In this document: in pieces, positions 45,701 through 54,809 of the stretch | How positions within the stretch are numbered: position 1 is the first letter of the stretch | Layout of the letters: the number at the start of each line of letters is the position of its first letter | Assembly: GCA_026119855.1 (NCBI GenBank) | Contig: JAOWBW010000144.1 | Span: forward strand, 1,737,809-1,801,808 | Reading direction: 5' to 3' | DNA length: 64,000 bases | Source of the DNA: Campanula takesimana | Taxonomy: Eukaryota > Streptophyta > Magnoliopsida > Asterales > Campanulaceae | The notes under the pieces: model-generated | What the model was told of the DNA's origin: nothing | Database searches by the model: none | What the model saw: only the letters and a program-made list of their open reading frames with translations | Position numbers and translations under genes: made by a program

Positions 45701-47222
45701 TTTTATCTCTTCCAGATTCACCATAAATCCAAGTTTATTCACATTTCTTTTTTTATATAGAAAAACAGAATCGTACAATAAAGAAGATCAATTTACAATC
45801 AGATGGACAAGGGATCCATTTAAGAAAAAGCAGCAACATAGGCTCGTATCAAGCCACTAAGTGATAACCTCTAAATTTTCTAAGTACATGTCACTAACAT
45901 GTTCATTCTTAGTTGTAAACAATGGGTTCCATATAGCGAGGTTCAAACAGTCATCCTGTAAATTTTCCTACCCAACTTAAGATCACATAACTCCAAATGC
46001 ACCATCCTTTTGACTATATTTCTTCACCAAAGCAACACTGTAGTAACTCTAATAAACAAACATATTAAATCATTCTTTTTCTCTCTTTCTTCTGTCAATC
46101 TTCTTCACGTGATTCAAATTTTCTTACCTAAAGGTCCTAAACCATAATTTATTCTAAAGATTGGGAAAATCACAAACAAAAGTTACAACGTTGTTCAGTT
46201 GTGACATGTTTGGAGCTCAGGCTCATTTTTTCTTTTTTGCATTTGACACAATAAGTTTTTCCTTTATTGTAAACATCATCACTTTGACGTCAGTCATCCA
46301 GTCCTCATGCATATTGATTTCATGTGCATGTCTGATAACTTTCAAGCGGTAGAATAGACAAATAGTGCCAATATGAAAAAATAAAATCATTCAGAAATGA
46401 ATTGCCAAACATAATTCTCAAAGGGTCTCACTAGGAAACGTGAACGGTTATGGGTTGGAGAAAGGGGTGCATGGCAAGAGCTATTCGGGTGGGTTGGACA
46501 AAGAGTGGAAGCACATGCAGAGGCTGCCAACAACTGGTCTTTACCAGAAACATGAGGTAGAAGAAAGTCAGTGCTGGTGGATAGAATCAATCTTCCTTTA
46601 GTCGGTGGCCGGTGGAGATGTGAGGGATTAGTAATAACGAGTTAGAGGTTTAGAATCTTACTTTTTGCAGCAAAATCACTGACTTTGTCATCATCGTCAT
46701 CACTATCATCCTACGAGCAAGAAACAGAAGTATCAATTATATTTTCAAAATGACTAATTAACTTAACCTGAGATTCAAATGAACAAGGAGTAGGAAACGA
46801 AAAAAGGAACAAAAGGAAGAGTATGAAGAAAAGAAAAAAAAAGGGAGGGGGGGGAATATGGGTGACTCAATTGACATGAATAAAGAAACAAAAGAACCTT
46901 GAGATCATAAACAGGGAGCTCATTATCATCATCAGAGTCCCCAACATCATCATTCATGTGGAGTGGTACGACATCTCTTTGCTTGTGAACTGATGAAAGA
47001 ACAAAATAAGACCAAAACAGCAAGAATACGCAGTCACATACATATGTATAAATAAGAAAGAAAGAAAGAAAAAGTTATCAGAAAGAGGGAGGTGGAGTGA
47101 AATAGAATACAAAACATACAGGTATCAATTTCATCGTCCATGAAGTCATCTTGGTCTTGGTTCCGAGGAGGGAGTTTGGTTTTGCTTCTGGTGCTACTGT
47201 TTCGACCCTTCCCTCCTGCCAT
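25253..47222 (-). CDS. SAS10: Sas10/Utp3 family small-subunit processome protein (16 exons, 651 aa)
   Basis: Sas10/Utp3 proteins (THALLO in Arabidopsis) act in the nucleolus in the U3 snoRNP-containing processome that matures 18S rRNA. I joined 16 exons, all with GT/AG borders and one continuous frame of 1956 nt. The exons are 47222-47120, 46989-46898, 46710-46662, 44379-44228, 43978-43832, 43706-43570, 41592-41505, 35486-35307, 29707-29546, 29439-29371, 28770-28631, 28480-28339, 27026-26794, 25778-25715, 25529-25461 and 25381-25253. The N-terminus is basic, followed by acidic runs to about residue 180 and WGRRKKIYY at about 117-125. The Sas10/Utp3/C1D core covers about 230-316 ([20 protein letters not shown]...[20 protein letters not shown]). 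The C-terminal Sas10 domain covers about 577-651 ([11 protein letters not shown]...[21 protein letters not shown]). The length matches my recollection of about 650 residues for plant homologues. No stop or lost site was seen, so the gene looks functional despite heavy intron invasion. Confidence 0.95.
25461..25529 (-). CDS. SAS10: SAS10 exon 15
   Basis: Residues 587-609: [20 protein letters not shown], the signature of the C-terminal domain. Confidence 0.93.
25715..25778 (-). CDS. SAS10: SAS10 exon 14
   Basis: Residues 565-586: [20 protein letters not shown], start of the C-terminal Sas10 domain. Confidence 0.9.
25951..26536. mobile_element. Mutator-like MITE in SAS10 intron 13
   Basis: The ends GGGTTAATTACAAATTAGGG and its complement extend into inverted repeats of over 100 bp, reaching the GTTAACACGTG region. 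The 9-bp target duplication TTTTGTGAA is exact at 25942-25950 and 26537-26545. No transposase. Confidence 0.92.
26794..27026 (-). CDS. SAS10: SAS10 exon 13 (longest)
   Basis: Residues 488-565: [20 protein letters not shown] then [17 protein letters not shown], a conserved helical stretch of the family. Confidence 0.93.
27538..28080. repeat. 283-bp tandem duplication in SAS10 intron 12
   Basis: 27538-27800 and 27821-28079 are nearly identical, differing mainly in A and CA run lengths and a few bases. The join 27801-27820 repeats 27596-27615 exactly, a templated filler. Both copies lie within the intron and spare the exons. Confidence 0.9.
28339..28480 (-). CDS. SAS10: SAS10 exon 12
   Basis: Residues 440-487: [18 protein letters not shown]..., then [16 protein letters not shown]. 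Confidence 0.92.
28631..28770 (-). CDS. SAS10: SAS10 exon 11
   Basis: Residues 394-440: [20 protein letters not shown] then KKSLHPIN. Confidence 0.92.
28872..29099. mobile_element. Stowaway-like MITE in SAS10 intron 10
   Basis: The left end CTCCATCCGTCCCAAAATGA and right end, inverted, share GTCCC(A/G)AAATGATCTTC. TA flanks lie at 28870-28871 and 29100-29101. The right end is slightly shortened. Confidence 0.75.
29371..29439 (-). CDS. SAS10: SAS10 exon 10
   Basis: Residues 371-393: [20 protein letters not shown], basic end. Confidence 0.88.
29546..29707 (-). CDS. SAS10: SAS10 exon 9
   Basis: Residues 317-370: [16 protein letters not shown]..., low-complexity Asn-rich towards the end. It lies 5.6 kb from exon 8. 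Confidence 0.9.
29810..30986. mobile_element. Mutator-like element A in SAS10 intron 8, possible Pack-MULE
   Basis: Inverted ends (GGAAAAATTGCATCAATGGT and complement) extend over 150 bp. The 9-bp duplication TAATAAAAA is exact at 29801-29809 and 30987-30995. The interior (about 30060-30680) is C-rich and gene-like in composition, unlike the AT-rich arms, and has no transposase. Confidence 0.88.
31875..32510. mobile_element. Solo LTR nested in Mutator-like element B
   Basis: TGATACGGGGC...CCGCGTCA, 636 bp, flanked by GCGAA at 31870-31874 and 32511-32515. It contains three spaced copies of CACCACT...GGAATCCACC (about 31941, 31984 and 32029). No internal element sequence lies beside it, so it is a product of LTR-LTR recombination. 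Confidence 0.85.
32543..32565 (+). repeat. G23 homopolymer
   Basis: Twenty-three G in a row, followed directly by a pyrimidine-rich stretch (32566-32620). Its exact length is unreliable in most sequencing methods. Confidence 0.85.
33304..33400. mobile_element. Stowaway-like remnant
   Basis: ACTACTCCCTCTGTCCCAAA at its left end and CAACGGATGG...GTACTA at its right. The termini are decayed. Confidence 0.5.
34053..34314. mobile_element. Stowaway MITE in SAS10 intron 8
   Basis: CTCCCTCCGTCCCACTTTAA at the left; AAGCGGGACAAAGGGAG at the right; TA duplicated at 34051-34052 and 34315-34316. Related copies are seen at 50115-50404 and 51922-52162. Confidence 0.88.
34879..35153. mobile_element. Stowaway MITE in SAS10 intron 8
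   Basis: CTCTCTCCGTCCCATAACAA and its inverse at the right end (TTGTTATGCGACGGAGGGAG) with TA flanks at 34877-34878 and 35154-35155. A second terminal-like motif lies internally at about 35095. Confidence 0.85.
35307..35486 (-). CDS. SAS10: SAS10 exon 8
   Basis: Residues 257-316: second half of the core ([20 protein letters not shown], then [16 protein letters not shown]). It is separated from exon 7 by 6.0 kb of transposons. Confidence 0.95.
35616..36115 (-). pseudogene. RTE-type LINE endonuclease fragment, inverted
   Basis: Minus-strand fragments read [20 protein letters not shown], then [20 protein letters not shown] and [14 protein letters not shown], the C-terminal half of an RTE-clade AP endonuclease often mislabelled as craniofacial development protein 2. 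It is frameshifted. ATGCATGCATCACCTCTACA occurs twice at its end. It faces the plus-strand copy at 36104. Confidence 0.8.
36104..36742 (+). pseudogene. RTE-type LINE fragment, endonuclease part (plus strand)
   Basis: [30 protein letters not shown] and [20 protein letters not shown], then a frameshifted linker to SVHQVRIL at 36742, where the small LTR element interrupts it. Confidence 0.82.
36743..37140 (+). repeat. 5' LTR of the small LTR element
   Basis: 398 bp with a TATA-like TATAAAAGG at 36860 and a 54-bp internal tandem (GGGAGTTTGGGGAATTCTCA twice). It is the empty-site counterpart for the MITE in the other LTR, at 37016-37017. Confidence 0.82.
37141..37960 (+). pseudogene. Truncated gag/protease remnant of the small LTR element
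   Basis: Fragments [20 protein letters not shown] and [20 protein letters not shown], then [20 protein letters not shown], which resembles a Ty3 aspartic protease with the catalytic DSG changed to DCG. No RT or integrase. It would be mobilised only in trans, if at all. Confidence 0.6.
37961..38629 (+). repeat. 3' LTR of the small LTR element, carrying a Stowaway MITE
   Basis: Matches 36743-37140 on both sides of the MITE at 38227-38502. Without the MITE it is about 390 bp. Confidence 0.83.
38227..38502. mobile_element. Stowaway MITE with an in-window empty site
   Basis: CTCCCTCCGTCCCACCCGAC to GTCGGCCGGGACGGAGGGAG, flanked by TA at 38225-38226 and 38503-38504. The sister LTR has a single TA at 37016-37017 at the equivalent position. 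Confidence 0.95.
38630..39792 (+). pseudogene. RTE-type LINE 3' part (RT fragments and (TTG)n tail)
   Basis: [20 protein letters not shown] and PWCMLFAD are RT core motifs. [20 protein letters not shown] and [20 protein letters not shown] follow in shifted frames. The 3' end is a (TTG)n/(TTGCTG) run at 39748-39791, the usual RTE terminus. TATTTTGGGACTAAGGCATG just upstream matches common plant RTE 3' ends. Confidence 0.85.
39797..41001. mobile_element. Mutator-like element C in SAS10 intron 7, left end unclear
   Basis: The left side (ATCACCAAACTC, CACGTCCAACTAATATTTTG, CTTTCACTACG) is the inverse of the right side (40860-41001), ending GCAATTTTTCC. The left terminus has probably been lost to the RTE tail. 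No target duplication found. Confidence 0.6.
41107..41206. mobile_element. Small Stowaway-like hairpin in SAS10 intron 7
   Basis: A 100-bp foldback: the left CTACCCATGTCCCTAAATGA pairs with the right TCATTTCAGGACGGCGGGAG, TA flanks at 41105-41106 and 41207-41208. Confidence 0.75.
41505..41592 (-). CDS. SAS10: SAS10 exon 7
   Basis: Residues 227-256: [19 protein letters not shown]..., first half of the helical Sas10/Utp3/C1D core. Confidence 0.93.
41651..41898. mobile_element. Stowaway-like MITE in SAS10 intron 6
   Basis: CTCCCTCCGTCCCAAAATGA at the left; AGATCATTTTGGGACGGATA at the right. It is related to 28872-29099. Confidence 0.8.
43570..43706 (-). CDS. SAS10: SAS10 exon 6
   Basis: Residues 182-227: [20 protein letters not shown] then [16 protein letters not shown], leading into the Sas10/Utp3 core. 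Confidence 0.93.
43832..43978 (-). CDS. SAS10: SAS10 exon 5
   Basis: Residues 133-181: acidic, with [19 protein letters not shown] (likely helix) and MEDFGLGD. Confidence 0.93.
44228..44379 (-). CDS. SAS10: SAS10 exon 4
   Basis: Residues 82-132: [13 protein letters not shown], an acidic stretch, then [20 protein letters not shown], recognisable from plant homologues. Confidence 0.93.
44847..45422. mobile_element. hAT-type non-autonomous element in SAS10 intron 3
   Basis: Exact 10-bp inverted ends CATAGTTGTC/GACAACTATG with an exact 8-bp duplication GCTGCAAC at 44839-44846 and 45423-45430. Both ends carry repeated AAGGCG boxes (44875-44935 and 45294-45410) around an AT-rich middle. No transposase. 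Confidence 0.93.
46662..46710 (-). CDS. SAS10: SAS10 exon 3 (49-nt microexon)
   Basis: Encodes [16 protein letters not shown]. Acceptor TAG, donor GTAAGA. It keeps the frame between exons 2 and 4. Confidence 0.88.
46898..46989 (-). CDS. SAS10: SAS10 exon 2
   Basis: Residues 35-65, [10 protein letters not shown] then an Asp-rich run ending PVYDLK. DEID-FHKQRD across the exon 1/2 join is a family hallmark. Confidence 0.92.
47120..47222 (-). CDS. SAS10: SAS10 exon 1 (start codon)
   Basis: ATG at 47222; encodes [14 protein letters not shown]...DDEIDT, basic then acidic. The donor is GTATGT after 47120. Phase +1 into exon 2. Confidence 0.9.
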
Positions 47223-48528
47223 TCTTTTTTCTCTATTGTTTAATTGAGATACATAGAATTCATAGATAGATAGTATAAGCATCCATCAATGGCGGATTGG
47301 CAAACCCTAAGCTTATGCCTCTAAGAACCAAAACTGAAGAGAGAGAGAGAGAGAGAGAGAGAACAGTTTACCTAGTCGCCTGGTTGTATGCAGAGAGAGA
47401 GAGAGAGAGAAAAACAACAACTCGTTCACTTATACGCCGCCTAGCCTGTCTAGGTTAAGCAGGGCGAATTCTATTTACAAGGCGCCATTGTGTACAAGGC
47501 ACAATAATGTCTAAAATACCTTTATCCGGACACACGTGTTTTGTGTGCTCGCTTACGAAATAATGAATTTATTTCGCATAGTTTTGCACAAAAATTAACC
47601 ACAAAAACACATTCCATGCCATCAAATAATCCAAGAGATTCATTACAAATCCGTTCACCTATTAATCATCTTTTGATAACCTAGCAAAATCACTTCATTG
47701 TCAATACTATCAAGCAATCCAACGTCCAATTATCTCCCATTTATTGCACATATAAATTGTTGATCACCCGAAACAATATCACGATTTCTTCATATAAAAA
47801 GAATATATGAAAATAAGACATACGGTAACATTCAAGATTTCAACAAGACAACCATCAAATTTTACACAGTCAAGAGGGAGAAAAGAGGGACCAAAAGACA
47901 AGGCATCGGAAATAATGAAATTTGGAATTGGGTATTTTTGAAACTGAGGGCCAAACCCTACAGAACGGCTAAACAGCTGGGACGGTTTTGTTTACACGGC
48001 CTGGCCCAGAAGAAAAGAAAATTACTTTAAATCTCTTGTAATATTTCCTGCAAATTCACCCAATTCTTCAATCTCTGATGTTCTCAACCGAAATTGTTCA
48101 GAAACTTTTGCAATTGATGTTTAATCATTGATTTTTACTTGTAACACCTTAACCCTATCATTTTCAAAGAGGCATCAGAAATAATGAAATTTGGAATTGG
48201 GTATTTTTGAAACTGAGTTTTTTTTTTTTTGAAACTGAATGGAATTGGGTATTTTTTAGCATATATATAAGGGTATTTTAGTAATTTACTCGTGCCTTGT
48301 ATTTATAATGCCTTGTAAATATGTAAACCCGTTAAGCGGTAGGAGGTGAGGTTTAGTCACAAACCACTGGGGGAGTTGGCCAAACGCGCGTTCTAAACCG
48401 AACGCAACGCGAAATGGTGTGGGAGGAAAACAGGCGTTTGCGGTTTGAGGCCTTCAAAACACAGAATTGTGCGTTCTCGCAGAAGCTGGCCTCCCCCGCT
48501 TTTCCTAGAATCGGTTTCGGAAAATCTA
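47223..48528. other. 5' flank of the SAS10-like gene
   Basis: No other gene. (GA)n runs at 47338-47362 and 47392-47410 sit just upstream of the start codon and could be 5' UTR. CTAG/GTAAAC on the minus strand near 47375 could be a 5' UTR donor. A 50-bp stretch (GGAAATAATGAAATTTGG...) is repeated at about 47907 and 48176. Confidence 0.5.
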
Positions 48529-48530
48529 TA

Positions 48531-49060
48531 CTCCCTTCGTCCCATTTTAAACTTCAAAAATCTCCATTTTGAAAATCTCCATTTTGAGTGTCTTAGTTTA
48601 AACTTCAAAACCCCAAAAAGGAAAGTTTTTATACTTCTTTATTTGTGGGCCCTACATGTCATACTCACAATAATTACCCACTAACTATTCTCTACCACAC
48701 TTTCTCTCTCCTATCAACCATCTACACTCACAACACATCACCTTTTTCTTAATTCTTGAACCCAAAAATATGGAAGCTGATACACTTACACTCAGTGTAT
48801 AGAATCTTCTTATACACCACAAATGTAAGCATGACATGTGGCAGATTCCTAAACACATCTCTACATAAAATAAAATGCGTCCAAAATGAAAAAATCTACA
48901 GTGTTTGTGCCCAAAATTTGGCCAAAATTTCAGTGGCAATTTTCGTTATTTCTTTCTTCGGTGGTGGCAAAGTAGAATGAGGAGATGATGATGATACAGC
49001 TGGCAGATCCACTTTAACAAAACCCCTTCTTCTTCTTCTCCTACATCCTCATTTCACTGA

Positions 49061-49104
<44 letters not shown>

Positions 49105-50055
49105 CACAACACACGCACTCTCACTCCCCGATATGTCTTTGTCGCCGACCACCGCCACCGATTTTTATCTGAACGAAACCTTAAACACACACAACCACCA
49201 ACCGCCACCCGTAACATCAGTCCACCACCGTAACACCCATCAATGCTTCCAGTATCTAAAATAAAAAAAAAAGTAAGAATAACACACACCCAAATTAGAT
49301 CTACACAAACACAACCAGATTAACACACACAAACACCCAGATTAGATCTACACAAACACACCCATATTAACACACAGAAACACACCAAATTAACCAACAC
49401 AAAACACACACGTAAAAACACATTAGATCTATACATATAATTGAATCTGCACACAAACAAACAAACACACCAGTTGATTTGTAGTTCAAAGATCCCAACT
49501 CAAAAATCTGATCATAAGAAAGAGAGAGAAAGCGAGACAGAGTGAGAGAAAGCGAGAGTGAGAGAAAGCGAGAGAGAGAGAGACTTACCTGAAGTTGAAA
49601 GCGCCGGCGCCGGTGGCCGGGACTAAGGCATTTTATGTGACCGGCGATGAGCCGACGATGGCTTTTTCGTGGATGACGACGAAGGCTTTGAAAGAAGAAG
49701 TGGGAAGGTGAAGGGAAATGGGTGACGGAGAGACGGTGGGATGGTCAGAGGGTGGCGCGGAGTGAGGGAGATGAGAGAGAATGAGAATAGGTTAATTCGT
49801 TTAGAATGGAGAAAGAAAGAAAAAGAAAAAAAATAGTAGTACTGTAATGAAAATAGAGAAGGAAAGGGTAAAGTTTTTTTTTTCGAGAGAAAGGAAAGGG
49901 TAAAGTTAAGAGAGAGAATATTGAATTTGGTTTTGGTTATGGTTATGGTCCCCCCAAAAATGGTGTCTCTTTAGAAAGGGTATGGGTGGTGGGGAAGGGG
50001 CTACAAGCTTATGGTAAATGGAGAAATAAGTCTCAAGTGATATGAAACAGCGGGA
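48531..50055. mobile_element. Possible long Stowaway-type composite
   Basis: The left end CTCCCTTCGTCCCATTTTAA and the degenerate inverse at 50035-50055 (ATATGAAACAGCGGGAGCA) suggest paired termini about 1.5 kb apart. In between are (TC)n at 49062-49097, an ACACA-rich zone at 49280-49470, and a GC-rich block at 49590-49770 with a minus-strand CAG/GTAAGT donor-like site. Confidence 0.4.
49062..49097 (+). repeat. (TC)n microsatellite
   Basis: About 18 uninterrupted TC units. Confidence 0.9.
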
Positions 50056-50114
50056 GCATGTGAAAAAAAAAAAAAAAAAACTAGAGTCGTAATCACCTCT
50101 TCAAGTTCAAGTTA

Positions 50115-50404
50115 TGCATAGGAGTATATGAAAATTTGACTTTTATATGGTAATTTTTTTTTTTTGTGAGCTATTAAATAAAAGGAATCGTGTAAAAATT
50201 GATAATTGAATTGTAATTCAATTAAACTTTTTAAAAAAATAACCATCCTAAAACAAATTAAAAAAAAATCACCATTAAAAATAATCTTTGATAATTTTTA
50301 GTTTATTCAAAATGATAATCAATTATTTTTCAAATTCTTGGTTAAAGTGCTATAAAGTTGACAAATTTTCTTTGAGTTGGCATACTAAAGTAGGACAGAT
50401 GGGG
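50115..50404. mobile_element. Decayed Stowaway copy related to 34053-34314
   Basis: The right part (TTCTTGGTTAAAGTGCTATA ... AGTAGGACAGATGGGGTA) matches the other copy. The left terminus is degenerate. Confidence 0.55.
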
Positions 50405-50538
50405 TATGTTTCTAAGACTATTAAGAAAAGGTGACATCAAAAACTACGACATAAAAAGACAAAAAAAAATTGCATATTTTTAATATAACGGGTATAATAC
50501 GCATTAAAGTCAAAAGTAGTACGTAAAAGTACGAAATA

Positions 50539-50543
<5 letters not shown>

Positions 50544-50608
<65 letters not shown>
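50544..50608. repeat. (TA)n microsatellite
   Basis: More than 30 uninterrupted TA units. Confidence 0.92.
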
Positions 50609-50611
<3 letters not shown>

Positions 50612-51151
50612 TATATATATATTACTCTCAAAATGGAGTATTGCTTGGAGAACACTCAAAACGGAATGAAGATTTGCACAGTTGCAGTAAAAGATTACAA
50701 TGTACGAGGGAAGAAAATATACTCTGTTAAAAGACTATAAAGATTAGCGAAAGAATTATAGTGTAAACATGCAGCTTAACCATATACTCGCTCTATCTCA
50801 AAAATGTAGTCCCTCTTTTTTGGTTGTTAATACGAAGGAACTTTGAGCAATTATTGAGCTTTCTTTTAAATATTCATTTTATAAGATAATTACTACTGTT
50901 TTAATAACCTATAAATTATCACTTTAAATTTATTTTAATATCAATCATTTAAATCCATAGTAATGACCAACTTTCGCTTTAAAATTATTTTCATTTGAAT
51001 CTATAGTGACGTCCCATGCATCGCATGGGTGTACTGCTAGTAAAGCGAGAATTTTGAGTGGGATGATTTTCAGATTAGGAGGGAAAATTTGAAGTTAGGT
51101 GGAAAATTCTTAGGTTAGGAGGGAAACTACATAGATAATGAAGTCATCATA

Positions 51152-51425
51152 CTCCCTCCGTCCCATCCGAAATAGGATTCTTGGTCCCGACACGGGGATT
51201 AAGGAATAATAATCTTTTATTATAAAAAGTTGTTTGAAAAGTAGGTGTTGCGAGTATGAATGAGAGAGAAAGTGGGTGGGAAATAATAAATGAAAAGTTG
51301 TTGTGAGTATGACAAGTGAATCCTATTAATAAAAAAGTAATAAAAACTTTCCATTTTGGGATGTCCTATTTTGAGTGGGACACCCAAAATGGCAAAACGT
51401 TCTATTTCGAGTGGGACGGAGGGAG
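51152..51425. mobile_element. Stowaway MITE
   Basis: CTCCCTCCGTCCCATCCGAA to TTCGAGTGGGACGGAGGGAG with TA at 51150-51151 and 51426-51427. It belongs to the family of 38227-38502. Confidence 0.92.
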
Positions 51426-51921
51426 TATATGTTAACTTGGATTACAAATTTTATTTACGCTAACATATTTTATAAAAATAATCATTGTATGATTATTGAG
51501 TAATTTATTGCTCACGTAATTTTTAAAGCAATGACTAAGTATTTGATGGATTTTAATTATATAATTTATAATAATTTACTTATTACTCATGAATTTAACT
51601 TGACTTTTAAGTTAGTATTATCATAAATAGTTTGTACTTAAAATGATTTGTCAATCATTGATTAAAATACTCTCTTTTTCCTAAAATTATAATTTCAATT
51701 TTTAGTGGTTAACTATTTTATAAAAAAAAATGGGACTATTATTTTAGAATATAGATTATCTGTTATACTTATTTATAATTATTATAAAATTGATTGAAGA
51801 AAAGTACAAGCAAGTAAAATTTTTGTTATTAACAAAATAATTTAGAAAATATGTGAAAAATTATTACAAAATTCTCCATAACATTATTTTTACAATTTAT
51901 ATTATTTATTTATTTTTCCCA

Positions 51922-52162
51922 CATGCTCCCTATGCCCCGCCCGAAATATAATTTTGGTAGCTTTTGTTATACTTTGACCAAATAATTTAAATAGTAAATA
52001 ATTATCCAAATATAAATTTAAAAATTATTATTGAGAGTATTATTAATCGTGATACAATAACATTTTTTTAATTTTTATTTTTATTATTATATTTCTTCAA
52101 AAGACTTTGTCAAAGTAAAGTCAAGTTTACCAAAATCCTATTTTGAGCGGGACGGAGGGAGT
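51922..52162. mobile_element. Stowaway-like MITE
   Basis: The left GCTCCCTATGCCCCGCCCGA and right TTTTGAGCGGGACGGAGGGAG ends are inverted. The interior shares ACTTTGACCAAATAATT with the 34053 family. Confidence 0.75.
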
Positions 52163-52740
52163 ATTTTCTAAACCGTTTATCACAAAATTTGCAAAAATAT
52201 ATAACTCATTAAACTGATTTCTATATGAAAATGATTTAGAAAATATATAACTCATTTAGCATAAATTTAACACAAATTTATAACAAAATGATTTTAAAAA
52301 TATATTAATTTTGTGTTAAATAATTTAAAAAATACGTGAAAAATGATTTAGGAAATAGGTTTAAATATGTAAGTCATGTTAGCATATTTGATGTTAAGAT
52401 TAACAAACACATTTATTTATGTATTCATGTGACTTATATATTTTTTTAAAAATCCTTAAAAATTGTCTTTTAAAGAAATACTAGACTTTGATAAGTTATA
52501 GGGTGTGAAAGTGTATTTTTCGAAATTATATTTAACTAACTAACTAACTGGAAGAAGGTTTAAATTGCAACAAGATTCTATGTACAAGGTTTTTAATGCA
52601 ATTTATTTATGTTGGATGTTTAAATTGCAATGGAAAAACTTGGACAAGGTTTTTTTATGCAATTATCTCAATGGATTAGAAGTTGGAGTAATAATTTTGG
52701 AAATTGGAGATCAAGAACACATAAGGCTCGTTTGTTATAG

Positions 52741-52776
52741 CTGATGGCTGATGGCTGATGACTGATGACTGATGAC
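52741..52776. repeat. Short tandem GCTGATG/ACTGATG array
   Basis: About five 7-bp units lie directly against the LTR border at 52777. Confidence 0.8.
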
Positions 52777-54809
52777 TGTGAGAGCCCGCGCCCGAGATGA
52801 TCGAATCACCGCGAAATGACCGCCCGTGAAAGCGGTTCGCGCCCGTCTCGTGCTGATGCGCTTTTGGAAATGCGCTCGGTTCTCACACAATGGTTTCCTC
52901 TTGATGCTGTGATTTGATTGCAAGAGTCGCCACCTCATTTTGATTTTAGGAAAAATGAAGAAAAAACCTTTTTTGAGAAAATGGGTTCGGGGGCTAAGTC
53001 ACGAGAAGAGAAGGGGTTAGGCACTCTTCTCGCCCGTGATGGTCTCTATATGCGTGCCACTTATATTCAATTTTATCCCTTTTAATTTGGATTTTATGCC
53101 CTACCAAAAATGGTGATGAAATATATATGGAGGTCTTCCTATTCTAGGAAGTTTCATTTTTATTCACAACCGGGAACTCGGTTTGAGTGGATTCCCCGAT
53201 TGGTTTTCAAGAATGGTTTTGATCATATCAAGCAATAATACATCCACGGGAGGGGAGATTACACAATTACACATATACAAAAAATAGGGGAGACAAATCC
53301 CACAAATAATAATAAATATCCTCGACGGTGCTTTTGTTGATTTCGGTGACACTTTCCGTCCCCGAGCCGTCGTACCTGTCCTAAAATCAATCCGATTCCA
53401 AAACTAAAAATTGGGGTTAATCCCTGAATACTAGGGATCACAAGGGAGTTTTTGTAGACTTTTTGGACCAAGTTTAGGCCCCAAACACATGCAATAAAGT
53501 TGATCACAAAATTCAGCCCAGAAAAGGCAAACAGAAACCTTAGCATGTTTATCACCAATTTTCACCATCTTAGCTTGGGAATCTGACAAAACCCAAAGAA
53601 CAAAAGTTGAATACCACATGAAGATCCCAAAATTTGGAGTTCATAGGATGAGTTTTAGTGGTTCAAAAGGTTTCTGACATTTCAATGTCAGAAACTGGAA
53701 GTGCAGAATCTGAATTTTTGAGTTTGAAACATATGTTTGAAAGGAGAACTTCCATTGATCCAAAAAATGTATAAAAAATATTATAATCATCCTTAGTTCG
53801 TGTAGAACAAAATCCATGTTTTGATCTTTGTCCAGAAAATTATTTTTCATCAAGTTTGAAGCCCAAGAACACAGCAAGGTACCACAGTGAATAAACAACT
53901 CAGAATCACTGAGACCCAAATTTATGCATGAAAATATGATCTAGGCATGGAATATGAACATGAAACTTTAGTATCATATATTTAAACATGTTATGAACAA
54001 CTTTTGTTCTTTGACCTAAACCAGAAAACCACTCTAAGATGGATTTGCAAGCCCATCAAAATCAAGACTCTATACAGAAAGTAAAAACTGATTATATGAG
54101 GCATGATTATAGACCTCAAAACACTACTATATCTTCAAACCAAGGCATGAAACTCAAGGACTTTGATATTTAACATGTTAAAAACATTATCCAAGAGCTA
54201 TTTCTCAACAAATAATGATTTTCACATGCATGATCATGAAGGAAAGCCAAAGAGGGCAGATTTACGCCCTTTGAGAGAAACATGAAGATTTTCATACACA
54301 AATTAAAGCATATGAATATTATGACTATTATGAACATATATAAACATAATAAACTGAGTATTAGCATCACATGATCATCATTTATATACATAAACAAAGC
54401 TTTACAAAGCTAAAAAAAACATGGAAGATGAAGGAAACCTAGTCATTATTTGACTAGGTTCCAAACCACTCCAATATTGCTTACATATCTAAAGAGCCAA
54501 GGTTTACATAGAGTTTTACCTAGCTTTTGAGATTATGGGTGCTCCCTTTGTCAACCAAGGGAAGACTTTTTCTTTTCTTTTTGCTTTGTGTTTGATCAAA
54601 GTTTTGGCTTTGATGTGTTTTTTGTGGTTTGTTTGGTGATTTATGGGTGGTGTAGGGGTGGTGTATGAGTGGTGGTGTGGTGATGGTGTGGTGGTGGTGT
54701 TCTTGTTGAGGGAGAATGAGAGTGGAGGATGGTAGGGTTTTTTTTTATTTTTGTTTTTTTGTGTCTCTCTTTTTGAAATGGATGAGAGTGGTGTATATAG
54801 GAGGAGGGA
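52777..54809 (-). mobile_element. Tat/Ogre-type LTR, truncated by the Ty3 insertion
   Basis: It starts TGTGAGAGCCCGCGCCC and shares with the TR-GAG LTR the ordered landmarks AGAGTCGCCACCT (52923-52935), GGGTTCGGGGGCTAAG and a following stem (GAAGAGAAGG...CTCTTCTC). A minus-strand TATA-like sequence (TATATAC) sits near 54791-54797. At 54810 the Ty3 element breaks it, so its other border and partner LTR are not visible. It could be a solo LTR or part of a full element. Confidence 0.65.

Noticed and set aside
50544..50608. (TA)n run as an origin or matrix attachment site
   Set aside because: Nothing beyond a plain dinucleotide microsatellite supports this.
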